Counted from the stretch's first letter, positions 1 through 8,256 are shown. The stretch: 64,000 nt of DNA from Bartonella massiliensis (GCF_902150025.1 NZ_CABFVS010000004.1:88365-152364), one strand, 5' to 3'. Translations and numbers: made by a program. The notes: generated by a model not told the origin, from the sequence alone.

Positions 1-106
1 TTCCTAAAGCATGCCCTAAAGTTGTTTGCGACATTTTGAGCATTTTTCGTCTCAAGCGAATTTTTTTGCCGACCAAAAGATCAATATTAAGATTTTGGGA
101 TTGCAT
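1..106 (-). CDS. XRE-family helix-turn-helix regulator, N-terminal part (cut by window edge)
   Basis: This minus-strand reading frame starts at an ATG at 106 and runs off the left edge of the window. The visible 35 residues (MQSQNLNID, then a K/R-rich stretch and MSQTTLGHALG) nearly match the start of the regulator at 12355-12720, so it is a further member of the same Cro/C1-type family. It is the DNA-binding half only. The coding T-tract at 61-67 has seven bases, as in the intact copy, so the visible part is in frame. A Brt-like leader RNA lies directly upstream. Whether the C-terminal half is intact cannot be seen. Confidence 0.8.
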   Translation of the reverse strand, partial: MQSQNLNIDLLVGKKIRLRRKMLKMSQTTLGHALG

Positions 107-214
107 TTTTCCCCCTCCGGTTGCGAGCGCCCTCGCATGAAGTATTCCGGGAGTTAAAAACACTGACCTCGAATCAGCATTTTGCTTTTAGTGCGTAAAA
201 CGCACCTGGACATA

Positions 215-239
215 GCAAAATCTCCCGGAATTCCGGGAT
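215..239 (-). terminator. Intrinsic terminator of leader RNA copy 1
   Basis: On the minus strand the inverted repeat CCCGGAATTCCGGG-like is followed by AGATTTTGC. It lies between the leader body and the XRE start codon, so it could attenuate regulator expression. Confidence 0.55.
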
Positions 240-350
240 ACCCGCAAAGCGGGGTAAATTTACGCGTCAAGTCTTCGGGTTTTTAGAGCCCTATTGGTCG
301 TTGCGTATGCGACCAAATATCCTTTCACTCATAAAGTAATTTCAGAAGAT
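215..350 (-). ncRNA. Brt-like structured leader RNA, copy 1
   Basis: This is a conserved non-coding region upstream of the XRE gene, found five times in the window. Shared elements read from the plus strand are a 7-bp hairpin TTGGTCG/CGACCAA (294-316), a CCCGC/GCGGG hairpin near 241-253 and a GTGCG/CGCAC hairpin near 190-204. A GC-rich hairpin followed by U residues on the minus strand (215-239) would end the transcript. No reading frame is conserved between the copies. In B. henselae, abundant small RNAs (Brt) lie just upstream of poorly expressed HTH genes (Trp); this arrangement matches. The ends are approximate. Confidence 0.65.
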
Positions 351-391
351 TGGCAAATAAAAATAGTTTTTTGACTTATAAAATTTGTTTT

Positions 392-475
392 TTGAATGAG
401 AGGTTATTCTTACCTCTCAACCTCTCTGGGACGAGTCACAAAATCACGACATTAGACCCCGTGTTTGTTGAGAGA
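392..475. repeat. Direct repeat, left flank of toxin-antitoxin cassette
   Basis: About 84 bp beginning TTGAATGAGAGG and ending near GTGTTTGTTGAGAG recurs with about 80 percent identity at 1100-1182. The two copies bracket the antitoxin/toxin gene pair. Both contain a short GAGAGG...CCTCTC inverted repeat. Confidence 0.7.
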
Positions 476-605
476 ACGAATAAGCTTTTTTAAGATCAAA
501 AAAACTTTGGACGCTTAAAAGTTAAACATTTTCAATTCGCTAATATTGACAACATAACCAATAGTTATTACCTTTAATACCAAGGAATAGAAAGGACATA
601 CTGCT

Positions 606-794
606 ATGAAAACTACCCTTTCTCCGCTCATTTCAGAGTTCGAAACCGTTGAACAGGAAAGCAGCTACACGGCGTGGTTGCGCGATAAGGTCGCGATAAG
701 TCTTGCAAATCCATCTCCTCCTATTCCGCACGATGAGGTGATGGCTGAAATGGACGTTATCATAGATCAATGTGAAGCTGAACAGAAACAGTGA
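606..794 (+). CDS. Small antitoxin (RelB/StbD-like) of a type II toxin-antitoxin pair
   Basis: This is a 62-residue acidic protein preceded by AGGA at a suitable distance from the ATG at 606. Its stop codon overlaps the start codon of the next gene (TGATG at 792-796), the usual translational coupling of type II antitoxin/toxin operons. The size, the middle motif SYTAWLRDKV and a downstream ParE/RelE-type gene support an antitoxin that binds and neutralises the partner and probably represses the operon. No clear DNA-binding fold can be read from so short a chain. The subfamily is inferred from context. Confidence 0.7.
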   Translation: MKTTLSPLISEFETVEQESSYTAWLRDKVAISLANPSPPIPHDEVMAEMDVIIDQCEAEQKQ

Positions 795-1081
795 TGCTTC
801 CGGTTGTTTGGTTGTCTTCGGCTCGTGATGATTTGCGTCAGATTTTAACTTACATTGCTTGCGAGAATCCCTTCGCTGCACGCTGAATGAAAAGGTTATT
901 GGAAGAATCTGTACTACCATTGGCTGAACATCCATATCTGTACAGACAGAGTGAGAAGGTGCTCGGATTGCGAGAAATTATAGCACATCCAAATTACCTT
1001 ATATTGTATCGAGTTGTTGCAAATCAGATCGAAATTGTCGCTGTCGTACATGCCCGACGTGAAGTTCCTACTTCTCTTTAA
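794..1081 (+). pseudogene. ParE/RelE-family toxin gene interrupted by an in-frame stop
   Basis: From the ATG at 794 the frame reads MLPVVWLSSARDDLRQILTY and continues to a TGA at 884-886. The same frame continues after it to 1081 (MKRLLEESVLPLAEHPYLYR and onward). Joined, the product would be about 95 residues with the standard ParE layout: an N-terminal strand and W.S.A..DL helix, a central HP motif and a C-terminal strand with VVHARRE. The stop looks like a CGA to TGA change of an Arg codon. Either the toxin is dead, or the 64-residue 3' part (ATG at 887) is re-initiated. The antitoxin upstream is intact, which is compatible with toxin loss. Confidence 0.75.
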
Positions 1082-1099
1082 TTGCCTATTTCTCTTTAA

Positions 1100-1182
1100 T
1101 TGAATGAGAGGCTATTCTCGCTTCTCAACTTCTCTGGAACGATGACCAAAGTCATGATATCAACCCCGTGTTTGTGGAGAGG
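1100..1182. repeat. Direct repeat, right flank of toxin-antitoxin cassette
   Basis: This is the second copy of the 84-bp sequence at 392-475. It starts TTGAATGAGAGG and ends at GTGTTTGTGGAGAG, directly after the toxin stop codon. The pair suggests that the toxin-antitoxin genes arrived as a cassette or by recombination between the repeats. Confidence 0.7.
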
Positions 1183-1295
1183 GTTAAAAAGCAGAAAAAA
1201 GTAGGGTTATTTTGCGGATGGGATAGTGCTTGCTTAAAGTAAATTACGAGTGAATAAAGTATACTTTCAAAATTAAAGATGAGTGTTGTTTAAAT

Positions 1296-2003
1296 TTATA
1301 ATGCATCAATTGCATCTGCATCTAAAGAGAAGCCAGCTTTTTTTAACCGCTTCATAAGTTTGGGAAATGTTTCTTTTATGTCTTCTTTAAAAGAAAGGTA
1401 GTGAACTCCATTAACATCTGAAGGTATTTCAACACCTTCTTTGTATAAAATAGCAATTTTATCAAGAGGAAGCGCGATGATTAACATGCCCGTTTCCAAA
1501 ACAGCGTTTTGTCGTGCACGATCTTTGGCCTTTGTTTCACCGTCAGTCTTCGCATAACCCACGTCATCAGGTGTTAGCAGTACAATACCAAACCCTATAG
1601 AACTATTACAAATTTCTTGTTTCAAAGTTTCAATGATGGGTAAACCATTACCACTCGTATTTTGTAGAATGTATGGATCGAGCCTAAGTTTGAGAAGAGC
1701 ATTTTCAAGCTTTGTTAAGGAGACATGATCATGACCATGAACGATAAAAATTTTTTTATTTGATGTATTGGAAGCAATCTTTGGAGTTAAATCTTCTTTT
1801 AACTTTCTTGCAGCGGATGCTTTACCTTGAAAGTTGAGTGTTCCTGTACTTTCATACCAATTAATAATTCCTCCACAGTAGGTTTTGATCTGATATCTTC
1901 CAGAAGAATTATGTAAGAGAGGTTTAGCTTTTAGAATGTAATACCCAGCATTGCAAACTATCTTTTGAAGATCTTCAAACGTTCCTCTGTATTTATATTC
2001 CAT
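1296..2003 (-). CDS. Predicted nucleotide-binding protein with TIR-like domain
   Basis: This is a 235-residue protein. The C-terminal part (residues ~83-215) matches the TIR-like, CAP12/PF10137-type fold: an opening strand IFIVHGHDH, then IIETLKQEI, VLLTPDDVGYAK, RARQNAVLETGML and PSDVNGVHYL. The Glu in the RQNAVLETG block sits where the catalytic Glu of NADase TIR domains lies. The N-terminal ~75 residues (GTFEDLQKIV, GGIINWYESTGTL) form a small domain of unknown role. Related proteins cleave NAD or act as anti-phage effectors, but no cyclase or sensor gene is next door, so the function is open. GGGG lies 8 bases before the ATG. Confidence 0.75.
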   Translation of the reverse strand: MEYKYRGTFEDLQKIVCNAGYYILKAKPLLHNSSGRYQIKTYCGGIINWYESTGTLNFQGKASAARKLKEDLTPKIASNTSNKKIFIVHGHDHVSLTKLENALLKLRLDPYILQNTSGNGLPIIETLKQEICNSSIGFGIVLLTPDDVGYAKTDGETKAKDRARQNAVLETGMLIIALPLDKIAILYKEGVEIPSDVNGVHYLSFKEDIKETFPKLMKRLKKAGFSLDADAIDAL

Positions 2004-2334
2004 TTTTATATCCCCTTTATATTTTTATCATCAGTTGTTTGTATTCACTATTGGTATGAGAAAATGATGATTATCCCCCAATCGTAATGGTTTTTTTATA
2101 AGCATTGAATTAGAAAGCTTTTATGATCCTTCTTTCTATATATTATGTCAAAAAAATTCGCTAGCTTTTTCAGCTCGTTTGATTGGAATTATGAAGCAAT
2201 TTTATTGAGTTTTAAGGTACGCAAAACGTATTTTTATTCTCTTTATCTGTTACCGTGTGTTCACCATAGGTAATATAGTGGTCGCTGTAGTGTTGTTTTT
2301 AACGCTTTCTTTATAAATTCTTCCCGTATTAAAA
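2004..2334. other. Intergenic region without recognisable gene
   Basis: This AT-rich spacer lies upstream of the TIR-like gene. I see no conserved frame, tRNA or clear repeat. Confidence 0.5.
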
Positions 2335-2460
2335 GGGGGGCGCTTTTGCGTTGTTTTAAGCAGAGGCAAGGGGATGTCGTTGGCAAAGATGATATCTTTA
2401 ACGGCAATGAATTCACAAGCGGTCTCTTCATCAAAACTTGCGCAATCGTTTGCTGTTTAA
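2335..2460 (-). pseudogene. Truncated duplicate of the 3' part of the ThiE-like gene
   Basis: The plus-strand text around 2345-2455 (TTTTAAGCAGAGGCAAGGGG, then AAAGATGATATCTTTAACGG and AATGAATTCACA) parallels 2618-2745 inside the ThiE-like gene, including the region encoding FIAIEEVIF. It is a short, diverged copy of the C-terminal coding part lying just downstream of the parent, in the same orientation. Confidence 0.7.
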
Positions 2461-2596
2461 AAAAGGGTAGGGCGATTCTTTTTAGTCTATAGGGTTGTGG
2501 TTACAAGACGTGAGTGGGGTGTCCATGTGGTTTTGGGCGTATGTGTTATCCTAGAGGTTTTTTCCTTTACAAGAGTCAATTAAAAAAGGAGGCGCT

Positions 2597-3259
2597 TTAC
2601 AAGGGGGCGTTTTTACATTTTTCTTGGCAAAGTTGAAGCAGAACCAAGGGGGTGTCATGGGTAAAGATGACTTCTTCTATGGCAATGAATTCACATCCAG
2701 TTTTTAAGGCTTCATCAAAGGTTGCAAAGTCACTTCCTGCTTGAATAATGGCGGGGGTTTCCATAATCTCTGCCCACCATGTTGCTAACTGAAGATTGCG
2801 GGGGTGCGGTTGGGGTTTTTTATCAGCCCCTAATTTGCCAAAGAGAAGATAATCAACCCCTGTTTCTGCAGCAAGCATAGCACTATGGCGATTGCGTAAA
2901 TTGCCAAAGCCGATGATTTTTTGTTCCTTTTGCTGATTTTTAAAGCTTTCAAGGCTGTTTAGATCATCTTCTATGTGCAAACCATCAGCTTTTATGCGTC
3001 CGGCAATGCGGCTGTCACCAGCAATAAGAAGAGCGGCACCATTGTTTTGAATATCTTCTGCGTAAGTTTGAGCTTGTCGTTGTAAAAAAGAACCATCATC
3101 TTTTTGCTTTTCAGAATCATAGAGAATGACACAGGCAAAAGATTTTGTTTGCAAAATCGGACGCAAAAAGCTGTGCGGAGTGTTGCGTCGAACATCAAGT
3201 GTTAAAACCAATTGAGGAAAAAGAGGGGGGGAAATCGGTTTGTTTTTTTGTTGTGGCAT
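2597..3259 (-). CDS. Thiamine-phosphate synthase family protein (ThiE/TenI-like)
   Basis: This is a 220-residue TIM-barrel-type protein. Blocks typical of ThiE/TenI are AALLIAGDSRIAGRIKADG followed by H.ED (family LINDR...ADGVHLG), IIGFGNLRNRHSAMLAAETG followed by DYLLFG (the GVDYIGFG-like strand), and a late AIIQAG...FIAIEEV strand. ThiE joins HMP-PP and thiazole phosphate to give thiamine phosphate. Several canonical phosphate-binding residues are not obvious, so it may be a diverged TenI-like or inactive relative. It stands alone, with no thiamine genes adjacent. A truncated copy of its 3' end follows. Confidence 0.65.
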   Translation of the reverse strand: MPQQKNKPISPPLFPQLVLTLDVRRNTPHSFLRPILQTKSFACVILYDSEKQKDDGSFLQRQAQTYAEDIQNNGAALLIAGDSRIAGRIKADGLHIEDDLNSLESFKNQQKEQKIIGFGNLRNRHSAMLAAETGVDYLLFGKLGADKKPQPHPRNLQLATWWAEIMETPAIIQAGSDFATFDEALKTGCEFIAIEEVIFTHDTPLVLLQLCQEKCKNAPL

Positions 3260-3314
3260 GTCAAGTTCCTGTTTCTTAAAAAAATAACATTTAAAAATTA
3301 AAATTTCATCTTAT

Positions 3315-3605
3315 CTTGTTTGCGATGAGGGGCACCATCATTGTATCTAACTTTTTGCGGTGCGTGGAAATCTATTTATGAGTAAATCCATTTAATTGAG
3401 CAATGAGAGTTTTTTTGAGTATAAGATGTCGCCTTTTGCTGTGCTCGATGCAGGGTTATTGTTCGTTCTTTTTCCTTAAAAAAAATGATGCTTATAAAGA
3501 AACTTGACTCTGCAAAATTAAAGTTTAACTTTGCATTGTTTTTTTTGCAATGAGGGGCACCACCGTTTTTATGTAACTTAAAAGCTTTAGGGTGTGTGGG
3601 AGTCC
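3315..3605. repeat. Diverged ~60-bp direct repeat upstream of the opgC-like gene
   Basis: TTTGCGATGAGGGGCACCAT at 3319-3338 and TTTGCAATGAGGGGCACCAC at about 3544-3563 head two similar stretches. Both are preceded by an AAAATTAAA block and followed by a GGTGCGTGG / GGTGTGTGG block. The second copy forms the 5' untranslated region of the gene at 3610, so the leader appears duplicated. Confidence 0.6.
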
Positions 3606-3609
3606 GCTG

Positions 3610-4752
3610 ATGAAATACCAAGATGTTATTGAGCATAATACGCAACATTTTCGTCGTGATACACGTATTGATGTTTTTCGCTCTCTAGCCTTATTGACGA
3701 TTTTTATCAATCATATTCCCGGAACGCTCTATGAGCATATAACCCATAGAAACTTCGGTTTTTCTGATTCTGCAGAAGTTTTTGTTTTGCTTTCAGGTGT
3801 TTCGCTGGGGTTAAGCTTTCAGGGGCGGTTACAGCACAAGCCTTTTGTTTTTATTATCCGAAAACTTTGGCAGAGGGCTTTGCAACTTTATGGGGCCTAT
3901 CTTTTTACAACCTTTGTTACGTTAAGCTTGTTTTTAAGCGCCTTTTTCTTATGGCGAACAGAAAAGTTGTTAGCAATGAACAATGTGGGGCTTTTTGTCA
4001 CACAGCCGCTTACGGCATTTTTGCATAGTTTTAGCTTGGGGCATCAATTAGGCTATAATAATATTTTGCCACTTTATATGGTTTTGATGTTTTTTGCACC
4101 TTTTATCCTCTATTGGAGTTGTAAACAGACAAAGTGTCTGCTTTTAGGCTCGTTTATGCTTTATCTTATTTGCGGGTTTTATAAAATTGCTCCCCCTTCT
4201 TATCCTATAAAGGGGAAGTGGTTTTTAAACCCTTTGTCTTGGCAATTCTTATTTGTCATAGGCTTGACCAGCACTTTAGCGCTTAAACAAGGAAAAACAA
4301 TCGCTTTTCAGTCTTTTTGGATGGTTTGTGCGGCAGGATACCTCTTGTTGGCGTTGTTATGGGTTCGCTTAAACTGGTGGGGCGTTTTGGGGTGGTTGGG
4401 TTGGTCTTCTCCGTTGATCAACTTTAATAAAACCTTTTTAAGCTTACCACGTTTGCTCCATGTTCTTGCATTGGCTTTTCTCATTGTATGCTTGCCGCGT
4501 GTCAATAAATGGTTTTATGTTTCAGAACAACATCCTTTAGCAATCTTAGGAAAACACAGTTTACCGGTCTTCGTAACGGGAACTATTTTTGCGATGTTTG
4601 GACAAATTGTAAAAACAGTGATGACAGGAACGTTTTTTTCCGATAGCCTCTTAATCATAACAGGTATTGTTTTGCAATTTGGAGTCGCCTATTATTGTGA
4701 AAGACGTCGATCGTTGCAGGGCACGTTTTCAAGGAAACTGATCCGTTTATAA
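3610..4752 (+). CDS. OpgC-family membrane protein
   Basis: This is a polytopic membrane protein of about 380 residues. It begins with a cytosolic tail and the hallmark RIDVFRSLALLTIFINHIPG, then GFSDSAEVFVLLSGVSLG, as in OpgC/acyltransferase-3 related proteins that succinylate osmoregulated periplasmic glucans. Ten or so hydrophobic segments follow, ending with a basic tail. I prefer the ATG at 3610 to the in-frame ATG at 3592 because GGGAG lies 7 bases upstream of it. The substrate is inferred from family naming only. No glucan synthase gene is in the window. Confidence 0.75.
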   Translation: MKYQDVIEHNTQHFRRDTRIDVFRSLALLTIFINHIPGTLYEHITHRNFGFSDSAEVFVLLSGVSLGLSFQGRLQHKPFVFIIRKLWQRALQLYGAYLFTTFVTLSLFLSAFFLWRTEKLLAMNNVGLFVTQPLTAFLHSFSLGHQLGYNNILPLYMVLMFFAPFILYWSCKQTKCLLLGSFMLYLICGFYKIAPPSYPIKGKWFLNPLSWQFLFVIGLTSTLALKQGKTIAFQSFWMVCAAGYLLLALLWVRLNWWGVLGWLGWSSPLINFNKTFLSLPRLLHVLALAFLIVCLPRVNKWFYVSEQHPLAILGKHSLPVFVTGTIFAMFGQIVKTVMTGTFFSDSLLIITGIVLQFGVAYYCERRRSLQGTFSRKLIRL

Positions 4753-4948
4753 GAAAACGGTTTCAGGGTGGTTATTGGGCTGCGTTAACCTTAGTATAAA
4801 AAGTGCGTTGCGCAAAAAAATTAAAAGAGGTAGTCAATTAAAAAAAGCATTCTATACAGCAACAAAAGAAACTTTTTAGGACTCTGTTCGTTGAGTGGGG
4901 GAGTATTGAGTGGTGTGGTTTTTGTGCTGATACTTGGAGTATAAAAGC

Positions 4949-5467
4949 GTGAGCGTACATAAATGTCCCTATGATGAACCTATTATCATGATTGAGCATA
5001 ATGCTTTTGAAAATGCTTTTAATCGTCTTTATGAAGAGACAATGGCACTGATTGAAAAAACAGCAGCCTATATCGATTCAGAAGGGAAAGTTGTGGCACG
5101 TTCCCTTTCAGCAGAAATTTCTGCAATCTATGCAAAAGAGGCGATGTATTTAAGTACACGACTTATGCAAATTGCCTCTCAACTTCTTCTCCTTCGAGCA
5201 GAGCGTGAAGGGGAAATGTCACCGGAACAAATAAAAAAAGAAATCGTAAAAGTTTCTCTTCATACGCCGACATTGGAACTTGAAACCCCGCATTGGAACG
5301 AGCTACCAGAAGATTTCCGCCAATTTGTTGCTCATTCACTGCGTTTAGAGGCACGTATAAAGACTATGTGTGCGGGGTGGGAAGCTGTGGCTTCTCATAC
5401 TTTGGAAGATGAAAATCCCGTGGGAAAACAAATCGAATTGCTGAAAACAGCTTTTAGGCGTTCTTAG
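4949..5467 (+). CDS. rcdA: RcdA-like regulator of CtrA degradation (DUF1465)
   Basis: This is a mainly helical protein of about 172 residues. Diagnostic blocks are FNRLYEETMALIEKTAAYID, then YAKEAMYLSTRLMQIASQLL, then REGEMSPEQ and a C-terminal stretch ending VGKQIELLKTAF. In Caulobacter, RcdA is a ClpXP adaptor that promotes CtrA proteolysis during the cell cycle; conservation in Rhizobiales suggests a similar role here. The start is uncertain: GTG at 4949 has GGAG nine bases upstream, an in-frame TTG lies at 4934, and an ATG lies at 4988. Three truncated copies of its own sequence follow (5494-6460), which is unusual for a cell-cycle gene. Confidence 0.8.
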   Translation: MSVHKCPYDEPIIMIEHNAFENAFNRLYEETMALIEKTAAYIDSEGKVVARSLSAEISAIYAKEAMYLSTRLMQIASQLLLLRAEREGEMSPEQIKKEIVKVSLHTPTLELETPHWNELPEDFRQFVAHSLRLEARIKTMCAGWEAVASHTLEDENPVGKQIELLKTAFRRS

Positions 5468-5493
5468 AAGATATTTCCTTGTTTTTTGTCTAT

Positions 5494-5670
5494 TGGCTTC
5501 GTTTGAGAAGCACGTATAAAGACTATGTGTGCGGGGTGGGAAGCTGCTGCTTCTCGTACTTTGGAAGATGAAAATCCCGTGGGAAAACAGATCGAATTAC
5601 TGAAAACAGCTTTTAGGTGTTTTGAGAGGATATTTCCTTGGGCTTTTGTCTATTTGCTTCATTTGAGAGG
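5494..5670 (+). pseudogene. Truncated rcdA copy A (3' end)
   Basis: GCACGTATAAAGACTATGTG at about 5510 starts a near copy of 5352-5464, followed by TTGGAAGATGAAAATCCCGT and the LLKTAF codons. It then diverges into sequence that also resembles the region just after the parent stop. It has no start and only the last ~45 codons of rcdA. Confidence 0.85.
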
Positions 5671-5799
5671 CATACATATTTTTCGTTTAGGATATGTGGC
5701 TGTTGTTTATGCGTTTTGATGCTGTTATTTATGTGCTTTGATAAAGAAGAGGCGGCTTTTTTGGGGGAAGGGTGAGATATCTTCTTGGCTTTTTGTGCA

Positions 5800-6045
5800 A
5801 AGGGGAAATGTCACCGGAACAAATAAAAAAAGAAATCGTAAAAGTTTCTCTTCATACGCCGACATTGGAACTTGAAACCCCGCATTGGAACGAGCTACCA
5901 GAAGATTTCTGCCATTTTTTGCCTATTCACGCTCGTTTGAGAGGCACGTATAAAGGCTATGTGTGCGGGGTGGGAAGCTGCTGCTTCTCGTACTTTGGAC
6001 GATGAAAATCCCATGGGAAAACAGATCGAATTTGCTGAAAACAGC
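5800..6045 (+). pseudogene. Truncated rcdA copy B (middle to 3' end)
   Basis: The copy is nearly identical to 5212-5460, from GGGGAAATGTCACCGGAACA through the ELETPHWNELPEDF codons to the ENPMGKQ and KTAF region. The frame shifts near 5950-5980. It lacks the 5' half of the gene and fuses directly with copy C at the shared AAAACAGCTTTT. Confidence 0.85.
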
Positions 6046-6460
6046 TTTTAATCGTCTTTATGAAGAGACAATGGCTCTGATTGAAAAAACAGTAGCCTGT
6101 ATCGATTCAGAAAGGAAAGTTGTGGCACGTTCCTTTTCGGCAGAAATTTCTGTAATCTATGCAAAAGAGGCAATGTATTTAAGTACACGGCTTATGCAAA
6201 TTGCTTCTCAACTTCTTCTCCTTCGGGCAGAGCGTGAAGGGGAAATGTCACCGGAACAAATAAAAAAAGAAATCGTAAAAGTTTCTCTTCATATGCCGAC
6301 ATTGGAACTTGAAACCCCGCATTGGAATGAGTTGCCAGAAGATTTCCTCCATTTTTTGCCTATTCACGCTCGTTTGAGAGGTACGTATAAAATCTATGTG
6401 TGCGGGGTGGAAAGCTGCGGCTTCTCATACTTTGGAAGATGAAAATCCCGTGGGAAATAT
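6036..6460 (+). pseudogene. Truncated rcdA copy C (lacks 5' end and last codons)
   Basis: This copy begins at GAAAACAGCTTTTAATCGTC, where the 3' end of copy B joins the FNRLYEETMALIEKT region. It runs in one frame through REGEMSPEQIKKEIV to PEDFLHF, then shifts frame before the C-terminal block. About 125 codons of the DUF1465 domain are preserved, with few substitutions, so the duplication is fairly recent. Translation would need re-initiation in the fused frame beginning near 5963. I treat it as a pseudogene. Confidence 0.8.
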
Positions 6461-6792
6461 ATACCCTCCATAGAGAAGCATCTTTAATACTTATGAATGT
6501 ATGGATTCTATCGTTGTTTACTGGTGATGGTTTAAGCGTTATGACATTAAAGATGAGAGAGAAGGGGAACTTTATGCGTTTCTTTTGTTTATCTTGTAAG
6601 ATGTGAATGACTTTGTTTGATTGCATTTGTGTCTCATAAAGTATGTTCTATAAAGCCACTGTTTGTTCGTGTGTTATACTGTATAAATTCATGACGCACG
6701 ATCGTCTATTTTACTGGTTTTATGTTTTGCTGCTGTTTTCTTTGTGGGCGAGCCTTTATTCAAAAGGGGGAAATGTGTATAAACTGGCGTTT
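6461..6792. other. Spacer between rcdA fragments and ruvC
   Basis: No gene is recognisable. Frames reading into ruvC from 6643 lack family support before residue M of MAETIR at 6793, so this is probably the ruvC upstream region. Confidence 0.5.
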
Positions 6793-7308
6793 ATGGCAGA
6801 GACGATTCGTATTATAGGCATTGATCCCGGATTACGCTATACTGGATGGGGCGTTATCGATCTTGTGGGTAATCGTCTTCAGTTTGTTGCCGCAGGGACG
6901 GTTTCTTCTGATGTACAGTGTGATCTGGCTTCTAGACTCTGTCAGATCCATAAAGGTCTTTCAGAAGTTGTACATCGATTTATGCCCCATGAAGCTGCAG
7001 TGGAACATGTGTTTGTTAACAAAGATGCGACAGCAACTTTAAAACTTGGGCAAGCGCGTGCGATTGCACTACTGGTTCCTGCGCAAGCCGATCTTCCTGT
7101 TTTTGAATATGCGCCCAACAAAGTGAAAAAATCGGTTATTGGTGTTGGTCATGGAGCTAAAGAACAAATACATATGATGGTAAAAGTCTTACTTCCACGG
7201 GCTGAATTTGATAGCAATGATGCGGCTGATGCTCTTGCTCTTGCGCTTTGTCATAGCATGCATCGTAAGAGTATTAACCAATCTTATCAGGCAAGGGTGG
7301 CGATGTGA
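6793..7308 (+). CDS. ruvC: Crossover junction endodeoxyribonuclease RuvC
   Basis: This 171-residue protein resolves Holliday junctions by paired nicking, working with RuvAB. The start [20 protein letters not shown] places the first catalytic Asp in the GIDPG motif. VEHVFVNKD supplies the Glu, and the C-terminal [15 protein letters not shown] holds the last two acidic residues. The length is normal for the family. The ATG at 6793 fits the family start; a longer upstream frame is hydrophobic and unsupported. ruvA and ruvB follow in the same direction. The last ~25 bp of ruvC are included in a 160-bp tandem repeat with the ruvA start. Confidence 0.95.
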   Translation: MAETIRIIGIDPGLRYTGWGVIDLVGNRLQFVAAGTVSSDVQCDLASRLCQIHKGLSEVVHRFMPHEAAVEHVFVNKDATATLKLGQARAIALLVPAQADLPVFEYAPNKVKKSVIGVGHGAKEQIHMMVKVLLPRAEFDSNDAADALALALCHSMHRKSINQSYQARVAM

Positions 7309-7441
7309 TTGGGTTGGCAACATGATGGGTAAATTAAAGAATGCCTTCATATCGTTGAAGATCATAGCCTTCTGGATGTTGACGGTGTGGGGTATGGTGT
7401 TGTGTCACATTGGTTGTATACAATATGAGAGGAATGACTGG
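7282..7441 (+). repeat. 160-bp tandem repeat unit 1 (ruvC end plus ruvA start)
   Basis: TCTTATCAGGCAAGGGTGG starts a unit containing the last ruvC codons and a degenerate copy of the first ~95 bp of ruvA (ATGGGTAAATTAAAGAATGC onward). Equivalent units start at 7442 and 7602; the third leads into the real ruvA. Confidence 0.85.
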
Positions 7442-7601
7442 TCTTATCAGGCAAGGGTAGTGATATGATTGGGCTGGCAACATGATAGGTAAATTAAAGA
7501 ATGCTTCCATATCGTTGAAGATCATAGCCTTCTGGATGTTGACGGTGTGGGTTATATTGTTGTGTCACATTTGTTGTATACAATGTGAGAGAATGGGCTG
7601 G
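7442..7601 (+). repeat. 160-bp tandem repeat unit 2 (degenerate ruvA start)
   Basis: This unit repeats 7282-7441 with about 90 percent identity: TCTTATCAGGCAAGGGTAGT, then ATAGGTAAATTAAAGAATGC and GACGGTGTGGGTTATATTGT. It is a broken ruvA start with no open frame. Confidence 0.85.
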
Positions 7602-7641
7602 TCTTGTTAGGTAAGGATGGTGGTATGATCGGGGCGGCAAC

Positions 7642-8256
7642 ATGATTGGCAAATTAAAGGGCACGCTTGAACATATCTTTGAGGATCATATCGTTTTAGA
7701 TGTTCATGGTGTGGGGTATGTTGTTTTTATCTCAAATCGGTTGCGTCCTTCTTTACCTGCTGTTGGGGAGGCGTTAAGTCTCTTTATTGAAACGCATGTT
7801 CGGGAAGAGGCAATCCGTCTTTTTGGTTTTGCGACAAGAGCTGAACAGGAGTGGTTTTGTATGCTCCAAAATGTTCCAGGGGTAGGGGCAAAGGTTGCTT
7901 TGGCAATCTTGGGGACTTTAGCGCCAGATGAACTTGCACAAGCCATTGCCTTAAACGATGTGGCGATGATTAGTCGAGCACCGGGCGTTGGTAAAAAAGT
8001 CAGTGAAAGAATTGTGGGTGAATTGAAAAGTAAAACACTTCCCTTTGAACAGGCGGTCAAGACTGTTTCGGTTTCTCAGAAAGAGAGGACCAATCAACCT
8101 GCGCATGATGCACTTTCCGCGTTGATGACGCTAGGCTTTGAACGGGAGCAAGCCGCGAGGGCTCTTGCTCTTGCGATGAACGCTCTTGAGGGGGAAACTG
8201 TTTCTTCTGCTCTGCTTATTCGTCATAGTCTCAAATTGCTTTCTTCTCCTACTTGA
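7642..8256 (+). CDS. ruvA: Holliday junction DNA helicase subunit RuvA
   Basis: This 204-residue protein binds four-way junctions and loads RuvB hexamers. The N-terminal OB domain is [20 protein letters not shown] with GVGYVVF. Helix-hairpin-helix motifs follow ([17 protein letters not shown], then [19 protein letters not shown]). The C-terminal UBA-like domain III ([19 protein letters not shown]) contacts RuvB. The ATG at 7642 matches the conserved MIGKL start. Two broken duplicates of its first ~95 bp lie upstream, so ruvC-ruvA coupling has been stretched to about 330 bp. Confidence 0.95.
   Translation: MIGKLKGTLEHIFEDHIVLDVHGVGYVVFISNRLRPSLPAVGEALSLFIETHVREEAIRLFGFATRAEQEWFCMLQNVPGVGAKVALAILGTLAPDELAQAIALNDVAMISRAPGVGKKVSERIVGELKSKTLPFEQAVKTVSVSQKERTNQPAHDALSALMTLGFEREQAARALALAMNALEGETVSSALLIRHSLKLLSSPT

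Noticed and set aside
884..886. In-frame TGA read as selenocysteine in the toxin gene
   Set aside because: The position is an Arg in related toxins, there is no sign of a SECIS-like hairpin, and ParE toxins are not selenoproteins; a nonsense mutation is simpler.
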